From Quercus robur (Eukaryota; Streptophyta; Magnoliopsida; Fagales; Fagaceae), in assembly GCF_932294415.1 (NCBI RefSeq), contig NC_065536.1, positions 28,601,354-28,665,353 of the forward strand: a DNA stretch of 64,000 nt, in the 5' to 3' direction. Each line of letters begins with the position of its first letter. Within the stretch, counting starts at the first letter, position 1. Positions 46,059 to 59,631 of this stretch are shown piece by piece. The notes beneath the pieces were generated by a model. That model saw nothing but the letters and a program-made list of their open reading frames with translations, had not been told where the DNA came from and made no database searches. The position numbers and the translations under genes are program-made.

Positions 46059-46519
46059 ATACAAAGGGAAGTGCTCCTTTTGTCAAAAGGAGGAAGAGAC
46101 AAATGCTCACTTATTTTTGCATTGCTTAATGGCTAGGGTTGTTTGGTTATCCATCTCTTAGAACAGATAAGTCGGGCTGTCGGGAACGTAGAGTTACATA
46201 TATCATATATAGCTTAACAAGAATTTATAATTTGTTGAACTTGGAAGTATTGCAATCAAGGTTGTAAAAGTTGGGATCCTATATAGGATTATGGGAGGTC
46301 AATGGTATAGTGGATTGTAAGATCTCGCTTTTTTGGGGAAAAAAACAAAAAACACATTAGTAGTGACCTTATCATTGTTTACTATGATGTGCTAGCTAGG
46401 CTAAATTTAGATTTACCTCACTAGGTTGTACCCTCTAATTAGTTAAGCCCTATGAACTTGTGAAGGTGAGCACATATTATGAAGGATGTGTTGATTAAAT
46501 CCTTTCTCCTTTCACTAAG

Positions 46520-46936
46520 AGTATGTTTGGTATAGTGTAATAGCTCATGTAATAGAATAGTTATTCATGTGTAATAGTAATTTAGTTATTTGGTTATTTG
46601 GTTGCATCTTTATTACATGAATTATTTATTACAAATGAATAATTATTCGTTAAATTGAAGAATGGCAATTCCTCTTTAAAATTGATGTAATCCTTTGTGC
46701 ATATAATAAGTCTTAAAATTAATATATTTTTGTAATCCTTTGTGCATATAATAAGTTATAAAATTAATATATTTTCAAAAATATAAATTTTCTTTATACA
46801 TAATCTTTTACGAGCTTTCTATATGTAACAACCAAATTTATGAATAGTAATAGTTATTCTATCATAATATTTTATATTCTTAGTAATAAAGATTACTATT
46901 CCTAATATAATTTTCGTTTAGTATACTAAATGTGTC
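46520..46936. mobile_element. Possible MITE with short target duplication
   Basis: Left end AGTATGTTTGGTATAG, right end ATACTAAATGTGTC (inverted, imperfect). CTAAG flanks both sides (46515-46519 and 46937-46941). It contains inverted GTAATAG and CTATTAC-type phrases and an internal 45-bp tandem duplication (TGTAATCCTTTGTGCATATA at 46686 and 46731). Confidence 0.45.
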
Positions 46937-46941
46937 CTAAG

Positions 46942-47947
46942 GTTTTTTTTCTTGAAAGATTCTCCTTTACAAGGTCTTAACGAGGCAGTCCAAATTCCTA
47001 AAGCACTCCAAAGTTCAAAGAATGCAATTATCAAACACTTCACAAGAACATTGTACTAAAAATTTTTCCACTAAGATTTTTCTCAGCAAAGTTTAACAAG
47101 AGATATTCTTAGTAAGTGGTCATCAAAAGGGATTGTTATGAATATAAGTGTGTGGCATTTTTCCGCGTGTAGTGCCACTTCTCAAAACCAATCCAGATTG
47201 CCACCCTCTCTTGCCAATCAAGTTTGGTACCCTCTCTTGCCCATCATATAGCTTAGTTTCACTATCAAAAACTCTTCAAACCACTATAAATATGCAAGTT
47301 CAATTGTAATATGGAGATATATAGATATCCAAGAATCTATAATGTGGTGTGGATGACCATTATATTATCTCATTTCTAGATTTTTTTTGAAATCTTATCT
47401 TGCTATTTCTTTTTCTTTTTTTCTTTTGAGTAAAATCTTGCTATTTCTTTACTTCACAACATCACCTTCTTTTTTCCCATTTCCAATTGTTATTAAATTG
47501 TTTAGTGAAAGAAATTGTAATAAGGAAAATTACAATTTCTTTTCCAATTCTATGCTGTTTGGTTTGAGAAAAGTCAATTCACACTTTCTTTTATGGGAAA
47601 CAGTAATTACCGAAAGATTTGTGTCATGATGATATTAAATTCCTTGGCCAGGACTAGGAGTCAAAACTCTCAAATGACAATTATCAATTATGGGACCCAT
47701 TACATCCATATAAAAGGAAGTGCTTAAAGAATAAAAACTACATTCTGTATCACTTGTCTTGATTCAAAAGTTTGGACAGTCGGCTTCAAAAAAAAAAAAG
47801 TTTGGACAGTCACTAAAGTCTATAGATAAGACATAAAGGGTAAGCGTTAGCAAATAGAGCAATGAGCATTAAGAGTATAGGATAAGCCTCCTAATAAAGC
47901 TTTAAAAAAAATATCCGAAAGGTAATAGGTTAAATCTCAAAATTCTC
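46942..47947. other. Spacer without recognisable genes
   Basis: AT-rich. A short duplicated AAAGTTTGGACAGTC (near 47767 and 47799) flanks a poly(A), again resembling a minimal retro-insertion. No gene seen. Confidence 0.4.
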
Positions 47948-48105
47948 TTGGTGCGATAGTCACTTCATAAGTATAAGTACTTATGGGATGTGGGGTGTGG
48001 GGTGTGGGAAGCAATGGTCAGGGTTCAAGTCTCCAGGAGGGAGCTTCATACACATATACACTTAAATTAGGTTAGAGTAGAATTTTTATCTTGTATAAAA
48101 AAAAA
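47948..48105 (+). mobile_element. tRNA-derived SINE with target duplication and poly(A) tail
   Basis: Starts TTGGTGCGATAGTCACTTCA (box A-like), has box B GGTTCAAGTCTCC near 48025, and ends TCTTGTATAAAAAAAAA. Flanks TCTCAAAATTCTC (47935-47947) and TCCCAAAATTTCC (48106-48118) form an imperfect 13-bp target duplication. Confidence 0.8.
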
Positions 48106-48118
48106 TCCCAAAATTTCC

Positions 48119-49170
48119 AACTTTGCTTTTGCCCTTCCATGTCATGCTAAATGCTATATCCCAGACTTTATGCTTCCACCCAACACATAGGAACATCTCA
48201 TCTGATTTTAAACACCTTTTTTTTCAGTCAAAAAAAATCTCATTGATAAGATTGATCAAGAAACAGCGATAGTAAAAAATAAAATAATATATTTGAACTC
48301 AAGGTTTTAAAAAACTATAAATAATGTATATGTCATGATGTATAAGAAACGCTAATTACCTTTACCTATATTTTAAAATGATTAGTCACAATTGAAACTC
48401 TTAACTTAATACATATTTACTATAAAATTCAACACAAACTAGGGAAACATAATTTCAATTAAATAAAATCCCTAATATCACTTCCCATCAAATATAAAAA
48501 TTAACAAAATCCATAATATCACAGTACGTATAAACATGATAAAATACTACCGCATATGGTATTTTAAAATCACAATATCCCATAGCAGTATAAATAAATA
48601 AATAAATAAAACCATGATCCACAGTATCTCTATTGTTATCCAAGTATTCTAACATTACTTATAAAAATAAAAATAAAAATAAAAAGTATTCTAACATTCT
48701 TTCAAATTCAGGATGCTAGATTAAAGTCTAACTTGAGTTTGGAAATCAATCAGTGAAGGTAACCCGAGAATTATGCTTTGGTGAAGATATCAACAAATTA
48801 TTTAAAGGAAGCAGGATGATGTAACAAGACCCATTTTTCATTCATAAAAAATAATAAATAAAAAAAAGGTGCATTGAAGAAGATAATGGTGTAAAAACTA
48901 AAAAATGACAATCATTCGCACGACAGTTTTGTTCACTCATAAAATACATTGTTATAACTTATAAGAGATTTGAATGGTTTTGTGATTAAATCACAATAAA
49001 TTGGGGTGGTAATTAGAATAAGAAATACTCATATCTTGAAGTAACTCGAATCCAAATAATTCTTATAGTGCTTTTTTTTTTTTGGCTGAATTTCTTATGG
49101 TATATTTAAGTGCAAAAAAAAATGGCATTTTTCATAATCATATGACATTTTCTTAAAAGAAAACACTTAT
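48119..49170. other. AT-rich spacer without recognisable genes
   Basis: Short A-rich microsatellites such as (AAAT)n near 48593-48610 and (AAAAAT)n near 48664-48684. No gene or element boundary found. Confidence 0.4.
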
Positions 49171-49649
49171 TGATAAGGAGAAAAATAGGTCACTCGTTCA
49201 CAGTGTGTCGTCCACACTTAAAGCTACTCGTTCAGGTCTTTCTGTCCGTATACTCGTCCAAATAGGACTCTACCATTTGAATCTTTGAAACATTCACCCT
49301 CTAATCACGCAAGTTAGATTAAGCTTGAGCATCACTCCTGAAGATCCTCCCACCAATCCACGAACACTAAATATGCGAATGTTCTTCGAGTATCCAACTC
49401 CATTAACTTCACATGCCTCACCCATAAGGAAGGTGGTAAAAATCATGAAAACGCAACCTACTCCAAACTCCTATATAAACACCAAACCTCCTTCTTGGAG
49501 ATTTTTAATGAGATTTTGACTTCATTATCACAAAGCCTTTGGTTGGCATCACGCCAGTACACTCTAAGAGCATTTTCTTCCTTACTAGACTTTTGGAGCT
49601 CCTTGGTTTGGACAACCAGCTCACTGATTTCTTGCATTATCACTTATCA
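49171..49649 (+). mobile_element. Possible solo LTR, about 479 bp
   Basis: Starts TGATAAGGAG and ends CACTTATCA, giving TG...CA with short inverted ends. Repeated (A/C)TCGT(T/C)CA phrases occur near 49190-49260. A TATA box (CCTATATAAACACC) lies near 49469, followed by GGTTGGCATCACGCCAGTAC, a phrase similar to gypsy LTR R regions and to the segment near 27020. No clean 5-bp target duplication. Confidence 0.4.
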
Positions 49650-51053
49650 TATCTTACATTAAGCCTATTACAATACTCTAATTATTATAAAATTATACTA
49701 TATAAATGAAAATAAGTGAATGGGTTGTGGCATGGATGTGCTGAGCAGATGTAGATTTATTTTGCTCGATCACTAGGATTGACACCTTCTTCAGTAAAGG
49801 AAAATCTGTGCAAAGCATGTGGGACCTTCCATTACCTGAACCACTGGCCACAACTACAAGCCAAATAAACGAACTGGTCTGATCATCAATGCCCAAGTGA
49901 TGAACATGCCTGAAGCCAGTAATGCACAACATCCGAATTAATTGTTGATGGTTATGAGCCATTAAAAATCATTTATCACTATGATTCCATCTTTGGCAAC
50001 AAACTATCAATAAAAGGAAAAGCACTCGAGGGAAAGAGGGAAACAGTACTTGGAAAAACTTATAATTTCATTAAAAATTAAAGAGAGAGAAATTTGGCAC
50101 TGGAGCACTGGGGGCACAACATCACACTACTGGTCAAGGCTACAACCAATCACCTATATCATTAGTTGGTGCCGTGTGTGTATAATATGAATATAATATG
50201 ATTCTAATTCACTCCTGATGCCACTACTGCACAAGGCACCCACAACATTCAAAACAAGAATCCACACGTTGTGATGATTGGGCAACAAGCAACAAGTGAG
50301 AGAATTGACTTATAATAATATTATATACTACAAATAGTGTAACAAAATTAAGACCTTATTAGGCAAAAGGCTCCTTCTACTACAAATGACCCCTCCTCCT
50401 ACCTAAGTCCTAACAACCCGGGACCTAACAATCAAAGAGAAGCTTAATAATTCCCCATTAACGAGACAAGAAGATGAAAAGTTGAGAGCCAAATGGATAA
50501 CATTAATTAAACAAAGTCAAAACTCAAAAAAGAGAGTCCCACATGAAACTGTACGGAGGAGGAATCCAAATCCTCCACATTCTAGATATGGGAAAGCATC
50601 GACATCGACATCGACATCGACGGTGGTTGAATATTTAGTACAAAAGTCATGGGATGTCCATTGCCTCAAGATGCCCCCCAACTACAAGTCTTCCCACGAG
50701 ACCAAGGATTCGTTACGCCAACTGAAGGGTTACCATACAGGATTTCTTTTTCTTTTTTTTAGCACAAAATACTCCATTCAAATACTGTCTATTTTTCTTC
50801 TCAAAAAATATAATGCCTATTTTCATGTTGTAAAATACTCTTTTCAATTGTCGTTACTCCTAACAGGTTTTTGGTACTCTATAAACCTTTTTTTTTTTCT
50901 TTTTTTTCTTTTTTTTTTTTAAATCTTGAAAACAAGATATAGTTTTTAATTCTTTATCTCAAAAAGAGTTTAAAAACAGTTTTTTAAGAAATCCATTCCA
51001 ATCAGGCATCTACTACACAATAACTTTACTCTCTCTCTCTCTCTCTCCAATTG

Positions 51054-51090
<37 letters not shown>
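49650..51090. other. Intergenic region without a supported gene
   Basis: Frames at 49693-49962 (minus, 89 codons) and 50482-50922 (plus, 146 codons) lack motifs; the second ends in poly-Phe from T-runs. A (ATCGAC)n repeat lies at about 50598-50621, and a T-rich run lies at 50888-50920. TA microsatellite 51064-51090. A short unrecognised gene cannot be ruled out. Confidence 0.4.
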
Positions 51091-51095
<5 letters not shown>

Positions 51096-51427
51096 AACTA
51101 CGTTTTTGGTCCCTAACCTTTCAATTGTGTCAATTTGGTCCTTAACCTTTCAATACCATGTCAATTTAGTCCCTACCATTATCTTTTGGATGAAAATTGA
51201 TGATGTGTATAATAGTCAAAATAAAAAATTAGCTTCCGTTGATATGAGAATAAACTAAAATTTTATTTTGGCCATTTATCATGTCAGCAATTTTCATCCA
51301 AGATATAACGACATGGACTAAATTGACACAATATTAAAAGATTAGGGACCAAATTGACACAATTGAAAGATTAGGGACTAAATTAAAATATGGTATAAAG
51401 GATAAGGACCAAATATGTAGTTTACCC
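51091..51427. mobile_element. Foldback MITE, 337 bp
   Basis: Perfect 11-bp ends GGGTAAACTAC and GTAGTTTACCC. The arms extend with TTTGGTCC(C/T)TA and GTCAATTT(G/A)GTCC repeats in inverted order over most of the length. It is inserted in a TA microsatellite, so the TATATA flanks on both sides give no informative target duplication. This GGGTAAACTAC...TTTGGTCC type is a widespread plant MITE. Confidence 0.85.
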
Positions 51428-51709
51428 ATATATATATATATATATATATATAAGGATAAAAGTGTGCCCAAGGCCTTCTTTCTATAACAAACCACTTGGC
51501 AAAGGCAAGACCGAGCATATTATCTCTAGCTGCTTCTTCTTCTTCTTCTTCTTCTTCCCTATTTAAATTATCATTTTCAGAATTGCATAATCAAGTGCCA
51601 AGTACAATATAACATTGTCACACCAAATATGAAAAATTTATCACTTTTTTATTAAAATAAAAGGAATATGTAACAAGAGAACATTGATACAATAAGGTAC
51701 AAAGAACAA

Positions 51710-54700
51710 TCAAAACCGATCAAAAGAAAAAGGACTTATTAGTGATTCTTCTAGTTCTCGAAAACCTCGGTAAACAGCCTCAGTCTGACTCTGCGGAAGG
51801 GCCAACCTCCTGACCTCAGTCATATACCTGCCATTCCAAATCCAGTGAGACCAAAACTAAATGTTGAAATGAAACCATAACTATGATTTCCATCTGTATC
51901 ACATTGCACAATCAAAGTGTACCCAACCTGGTCCACATTCAGAACTCCTAATATCCCTCCCAAGAACAATTAAGAAAAAATATGACTAAATATGACAAAT
52001 TAGAAAACTTAACATAAATCATCCTCTAAAGTTTTCTACTTTAAAGCCCATACATCTACCTTCATTGCCATAAATTTTCATTCTAAATTGTATAACTATT
52101 CTGCTCAGCACAAATAATACAGCTTAGCCAGTCATAATATCAAAAAACTCGTTCACCAACGTGAAAAAATTTGGGGCTGACATGACAGCAAAATTTAGCT
52201 GTAATCATTCTATTAGTTTCATAAATAAACCTACTAAACATATCAAAAAGGGATGCTGCACACCAACACAATTCTGTTGAAAATATACGGCCTTGGCAAA
52301 AGAATTAGAATGATAAGCATATTTCTTGGAATTACTTTAACAAGTATTTAAAGGATATGAGTCTAATGAACATAAGTAACTGGGAACAGAAAAATGGCAT
52401 CCACATGCAAAGTCAATGCTTTTCCAGTCATACTATGACTGGAATTTAATAGCTCACCCACACCAATTAATCATTCTGGATAAATATATTTTATAGTTTA
52501 CCCACAGTAATTAAATAGCTCCATCATATAAGGAATAGAATATCAACACAGTACGAATAAAAGAAATGCCATCAGCAATGGGAAGAATTTTACAATTATC
52601 TAATAGGTAATCAGACAAAAAGTGCAAGCTGAACTTAGTTTGAAAATTTTGAGAACGTAGAGCAACTTTTTCAATTTCAAATTGTGGCATGAAAATTTAA
52701 GGTCAATTGAGGCCTCAACTAGGAATGCAGGCAAGCCAGCTAAATGATTCCCTAGATAATAATAAGAACTCAGTCACAACTTGAAAAGAAAAATCAATAT
52801 ATTCATGAAGAGGAAAAGGAAAAATAACAAGAAGTTTACCTGTTAGCTGCACTTGTGATCTTATCTCTAACTCCTTGGTTAATGATAGCTGTTTGTTCCA
52901 GTGAGAATGTTCCACCTAATATTAAAGAAGCTCCAGTGGCACTTGTACCAATTCTCTGTGCAAATACAGACATTGCCCACTCACGAAGCACCACTAGCAC
53001 TGATCGGAGAAGGCGTAACTTGAGCTTTGGAGATGGCAAAATAGCCCCATTTGATAACAGTTGGTCGTAAGTGTTCAACACAGGTTCTGTTGCACCCTTG
53101 CAAGCAGCAAGAAGAGCTCTTGGAACATCTTCGTCTCCAACAGATTCAACCCCTGATTCTGATCTCTCCTGCCAAAGGATATAAAGTTGATCAAGAGAAG
53201 TTAGGATGAGACATAAAGGCAAAAGTTAAATATTTCCACAGCATGCTACCAAAATAAAGAACATATATATATATATATACTATTGTTTGCAGTAAGCATT
53301 AATTAGATGAAGCTGCCAAAAGATATGTAAAAAAATATACCAGTGCAGCCTTCTCAAGGTGAAGACAGAGAGTGTCCAAAGATAAAACAGCTCCATCTCC
53401 AGGATAAATGTGTGAACCAACTCTTTTTAGTACAGAACACGCTTCAGCAATTCCACCCGTTGAAAGAGCTTGATCAATTAGTCTAGCCCAGGTTTCTCTT
53501 ACAATGCTACTATCAGCATCACCTGAGTAGTTTGCAAAGTATAGCATTTCCAGACATATCTGAAAGCAGAAAAGGAAAGCAAGAAAAAAATTGTAATGAA
53601 ACAGAGAATTGTAAAACATAATCAAGATATAGTAACAATTAATTTTGTTATTATACAACAGTGTGCATTTACAATACAATGCCCAGGTTTTTAAATGTAG
53701 GGAGCCTTTCTAAAGAAGAGCCCTTTGGACTCGCCTCTAAACAGTTAAACCTATGGGCAACTGACCCCAACAATCAAAACCAATTGCCAGGTTATCCATG
53801 GGTCAGATCATGGGTTGTCCCGTCCCCGACCTGTCTCCTCTTCAGGGCAGGAAAACCCACGTGGGATAGTAGCAGGGCAGGTTGGTGATCTTTTACTAAT
53901 CCTAATGAGATGGCTCTGATATTGATATGATAAAGATGAAACATAAAGGAAAAGAGCGATCATGAGAGTACTAGGAGAGAAATAGATGCAAGTACTTTGA
54001 AGATAGTAGTAAATTATATATTATAACTATGAACCATATGGAAAAAATTGCATTATATGTATAAATAAGTATGAAACGCCTAGCAGAATATCAGAAGAGA
54101 GTGCAACTGAGACTGTAAATATAAAAAGGTGAGGGAATTTAAATATGTTATTAGTTAAAAAAATAAATAAAACACACACACACAAACAAAAAGAAGGTTG
54201 GCTCATTATTATCTACTTATACAGTACAATACAGCACAGATATGTTTTTAATAGTTATTTTGCAAGACTTAGAACCTGAGAAAACAATATTCCATTATGC
54301 TAATTATTGAGGAATATAAAGAATTTATAGGTTTGGCATAGATAATGTCAATTGATAATTCAATAGCTGATTTAAGCCAAAAAAGAGAGTACCTCCCAGA
54401 GCTCAAACGGAACAGCATATTCATTATACAGTTGAGTTATGCTCTTTAATTCTAAAGATAGCTCTTTAGCCTTTTCACGCACAGCATTAGCAATACTGGC
54501 ATCAGCAGTCAAATCGTTTTCAGGGGGATCATTTTGCATAGACTCAGATGCACCTGGCGAAGCTTCTAACCTAGAAGCTATAGCCTCCAATTCCTCTTTG
54601 ATCTTTATCTGAAACCGAAGAACAGCAAGCTTCCCTTCAAGCAGATCTAGCATTCCACTGTCAAGAGAAGCTTGAGTAGAACCTACCAGACCGTTACTAT

Positions 54701-57700
54701 TACTTGCATTCTTTGCCTGTAGAACTGCATTGCTAAGGTACCGACACCTGAGGTTGACAAAATGTAAGAACTTGTCAGATAGCCACTCATGAACTTTTTT
54801 GTTTATCTGCATATATTGGGCTGAGTACAAGTGGACAAAAGCCAACTAAGCTTTAAATAATGTCTGTTGAAGCGGCCCAACCCCAATTAATATAATAAGC
54901 AACCGGCAATTATCAACATTGCAGAGTATAATTGATCTATTAAAAAAACTATTATACTATCCAAGTGTTGTTGCTACACAAGGATTCATTATATGGTATG
55001 ACAAGTGGGGGACCAAGGGATGAGTTTTGTAGAAAGGATTTACTGTGAGAGTTGGGACAGTTTTGTTTAACTTAGCTATTCTGTCCTAGGAAATGGAAGT
55101 TTTGAAAGGATATTTGGCATTGACCAAAGCTTTTATAATTTGTGTTTCTAGATTATTGAACAAACCAAGGAAGCTACAACAGCTAGTTACATGGGATTGT
55201 GATGCACAACATGTTTGAAAAATAGGAAATAAAAAGAAGACCAGAAAGAACAGATCCATTTTAGCTAGACCTATCGGCACCTGAATATGCTTTCTTTAGA
55301 ATGGTTAAATAGATGCATTCTGTCTCTGGTAAACTAAAGCCAAAGGTCCGTTAAATTATGGGTTGATCCCAAAATGATTTAACCCAAATAATTTGCAAAA
55401 TTAAACGAAGCAACATTTTTCTATCAAACACAAGGTCAAAAGCTTGGTAATAGAAAAGAATGAAGTGAAGTTGCCAACCTCTGTTCTAGAGTAAGAACAT
55501 CCCCTGAATCGGTTGAGCGCCTCTCAGCCAATCTTCCCAATATATGAGCTGCAAGCACATGCTGCCGCTTCAAGACATAATATCGTGCCAAAAGATCAAA
55601 ATACTTGGCTCGGTTAGATGGGATAGGTGCTCCTGATTGACCCATAAAAGAAGTCGCTGACGTCACAGCAGAAACAGCTCGAACCTACCAGACAGATGAT
55701 AGAAACATGAAAATAGCTCCCCAAAAGATGCTGTTGTACATACTGAAAACTTCAGAGAAAAACTAACCTGATTGCAAAATGCATATGCAATCAAAATTAT
55801 AAAACATATATAAGATAATCAGCAACAACCAGTACTTTTAGATCAGATCCAAAACAAACAAAACATGCACGCAAAAAAATAAAAAATAAAAAATTAAGAC
55901 CTCTTGTATAGGTTCACGACCAGCGCTTTGCAGAAAAGGGACCAAATCAGGACCTCCATACTCCAACAACTCATTTTCAAGGCCCAAATCAATCATAGCT
56001 CGATACAAGTACTCGTGAAAGATTCTGTCAGGTGATTGAACACCAAGTTGAACAATCTGGCAAATATATTTCTTCCGAGAGGACTGATCAAGGAATGATG
56101 TAGCAGTAGCAGGCCTAACAGGAGATCCAAATTCCCTTTGTGAAGTATCACCTTTCAGAGAACGCAAAGCACTGATAATTATCTCATAGCACTGTTCACG
56201 CTGAGCAAGAGCATGTTCTCGAGTAGCTGCATCAATTTGCTCATTGTAAGCATCACCTGCAGGGTCAAGAGCCTGTGCCTTCTGCAAAGGTAAGCGGACT
56301 ACAGCTTCATAAAATCTGCAAAGCCCCCTCTAAATATTAGGTTGTTTACATAATCTAATTAGAACTTAAGCAATCAAAGAACTCTGGCTTAGCTCTCAGC
56401 TTGAATAATCAACTGACCTTAAATCCTCAAACCGTTTGCAGACAGTTCGTAGATCAGCAGACTCTGGAACTTTACTTAAGTAATTGAAGGCCTCTCTGGC
56501 AAGATTCTCTTTTTCCTCAGCATCTGGAGTTATAGCTGCTCTCTCAAGACATTCCACAGCTAAGAAAAACTTATAATCAGGCTCCTTGTAATAGCTTGGA
56601 CAACCTTCCCTTAATTTTGCACTAATATCATCTACTGTCCCCCTGCCATCAGGACCAGTATAATACTGGAGCAATGAATGGTGACAAATTAAGAAGGATG
56701 ATTCAAATTTGAAGATAGAAATGTCATATAAAAACCAAAATTAGACACTAAACATATCTAAAAAGATGATGTCAATTAACATTAGAACTTGTTTAAGTGG
56801 ACCTTCCTCACAGGTTTGATATGAACTTGCGTTACCTCCATTAGAGCAGATATAAGCCTCGTGGCAAGGCGGTCACCCTCCTCAGAGCAAACAAATTGAT
56901 GGAATGTCAATTGAACTAATGCCTGACGTAGATTTGCATCAAATCCCTGAACTAAGCGTGTCACATGATGCTGAGAGAGAAGTTGGAGTAAGAACAGGGC
57001 TTCACCAGATCTAAGAAGCAACTGCCTAATACATTCCATTGCCCTCACCTGTAGCAAAACAAACCAAAGAGTCAGAAAATGAGATGACAAGTTTAGACAT
57101 CCATGCCTGCATTAGCAATTTTAACCTACCTCCATGGCAGCCAATTCTGCAGGATTATACGGTAATCTTTGTCTTTTATTAGTAGTCCCACCTCCACTAG
57201 AATCAACATTTCGTGAATAAGAACCAAACAAGTTTCTCACCATACTCCGGTCATCAGCACCTAATTCGGAACCAGTTCCATAAAGAATAGAGCCAGTCAA
57301 GTCTCCTAAACCAGCTACACAGCCATAAAGCCCCCTCCTCTGGTTCCTTCTAGACCTTAGAAACTTCTCTAAAGAGCGAATCTTGCTCTCTACGACTTGC
57401 ATAGCCCCGACAGAAAGTCTGCATACGACTACCCCATTTTCAGAAAAAGCATCAGTCGAACCTAAACCACCTTTTACAACCATGACAGGAAGTTCCCAGA
57501 GAGGAAAAAGCAGCCTTGATGAGCACAAGCAGAGCCCTTCATGTGCACCTGAAAACACAGGCTCAGCCTCCTGAACAACCTGACCCATGCTAAACCCCCC
57601 AGCAGCCGTTCTAGTGTTTGACAATGCACTACTACCTTCAAGTTGTGGCATTCCAACAACTCTTGGATCCTCAAAAGCTTCAGCTGCCTTCTCAGAAACA

Positions 57701-59571
57701 ACATTGCTGATAAGGTTTTCAGAATGGACTATCCTTGCAGCAAGCATTAAACACATTGCAGCTGCCTCGCCAGCTCCAAAACGATTGAAGAAATCTTCTA
57801 GAATTGACCTTGGTGAGTTGGACTCTAACAACCTCCTTAAAATGTCCACAGGCCTATTGAAAACTAATTCCATCATGCCCATGGTACTGAAAATGATAAT
57901 TCTCCTCCTTGGCAATATATGTTGAGTTGAAAGGTCACCTCTGGCCCAAAGTTTTCCAGATGCTTTTTCACAAGACTCCTCTGAGTTCCCAAAACCTCCA
58001 AATTCAAGTTCTGAATATATAGACTGCACAGTAGCGGCAGTATCTGGCAAGGGTAAGACATCTGCCACAAAAAGCATGCGGCCTTCAACTGGTAGAGAAG
58101 ATACAGATTCCCGTAATGCACGAGAACTCCTTGTACTTGTCCCTAGACTACCTGATAGAGATGATTGTGTGCTTGAATCTCTGCTCACAATGAGAAGAGA
58201 AGACGTGGTAGCTGGTGACGAATCAGAAAGGAGAAAAGTTCCAGCAGAATAATATGATGTCTCAACCTTCAGTGAGAGATCCTCGTTCTGAGACCTACCT
58301 GCAAGAGATCCAAAAGCAAGTCCACTGCTGACCCCCAAAGGTGGAGAAGGCCTGGTTGTCACAACTTTCAAACAGCTAGGTTTATGATGGTTTGAATTAA
58401 ATCCACCCAAGTTTCCACTAGATGAAGAAGTGGAAAGGTACATCCTTCTTCCATCAGACAAAACAGCAACAAGGTGTAGCCACTTTGATTCCAGCACAGA
58501 TAGAGGTGAAATGCAGACAATTGATGGTTTTGTCACCCGATTTGCAGCCCTCGGTCCAGTTGATTGTCTACCTCCATAATGTGCATCCCTCTGATTGATC
58601 AGATTCTTTTCTTCTGTAACTTTCTTGAGTGGACCATCACCATTTGGCCCCACAACAAAAACCTGAAGTTTCATCTCTTCAGTACGTGCATATAAAATTT
58701 CTCTTTCATTATCAAAAACCATTTCGACAATGGGGTCAACAGCTCCAAACTTAAATACATTTGGCACAACCCATCTGAAAACCAAGGTGTGTTTATGTTA
58801 ATATAGAGCATTTGCAAAGAAAATTTCAAATTTCAACACTGGATCGAGTCAATAAATTGTATGTTTCTAGACACTTAGAATCATCAGGAACAATGACAAG
58901 GGACCATGACCATCTACAATTATAAAGCATTAAATACAGAACATACCTTGAAATGACACTTCCTAAACCAGCAGTAAGGCAGACTTTACGGCAACGCTTT
59001 TGCCAGCCTGAACCAGTTGTGTAATGCAACTCATAAATGTGGCCATCACGCCCAGCCAGGAAAATACGACCCTTATCAGTACATGTAATACAAGTCATGG
59101 TGACTCCATCAGATGGTATTGTGTACTCTGGCAAAGGCTGTAATGAAACCTCTGCGAATGGATCTGTACCATCACCCCCTCTAGAGCAACATACTCCTAC
59201 AAGAATTAACTAATAACAAGTAGAGACTGTTAAGAAAAAGAAAGTAGTCAACCTAGAAAAGAAGTATTAGGACAATTTTTTCTCTTTTTATGATTGGTAA
59301 GTTACACACACATCCCATGGGCAATGAACCCGAAACCACACCATCAATCTCATTCTTCCAAGGAGAAGTGCAAGTTGAGCTAAAGCTCATTGGAAGAATA
59401 TATTACATTGAGGTTGTAAAGGAACAAGGTAGGCTTGCAATAGGTCAATTCAAATCTTGGAAAAGAAAATAATCCTCAAAAGATGAAAGGAAGCATGGTA
59501 AATATTTTGTGAGATAAAATAATAGTTAGGCATCAAGAAATTTTAACTTCTAGACATTAACATAAATAAAA

Positions 59572-59631
<60 letters not shown>

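Larger units (their letters stand above)
41372..46175 (+). pseudogene. Decayed L1-type LINE ORF2, interrupted by other transposons
   Basis: Coding-like patches in LINE order, with many stops and frameshifts. At 41372-41990 is the RT N-terminal part: LDTPITQKEIV, then pieces equivalent to the SHYRPISLCN and LILAHEIYQILKKK blocks, then motif A-like MNIVYDRLS*DFI. At about 44290-45065 are later ORF2 pieces (FWWEHELGTRKLHFINCETL, GGLTLKKFSLFNLAMLAKQY). At 46067-46160 is the zinc-binding C-terminus CSFCQKEEETNAHLFLHC, then VVWLSIS. The gap 41990-44290 holds a Mutator-like insertion and unassigned sequence; the gap 45074-46066 is a hAT insertion. Joining across the hAT element restores KGINTKRECSFC-like reading. 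The precise ends are uncertain. Confidence 0.75.

Noticed and set aside
50482..50922. 146-codon plus-strand frame
   Set aside because: It includes a microsatellite-coded Ser-Thr run and ends in poly-Phe from T-runs; no recognisable domain.
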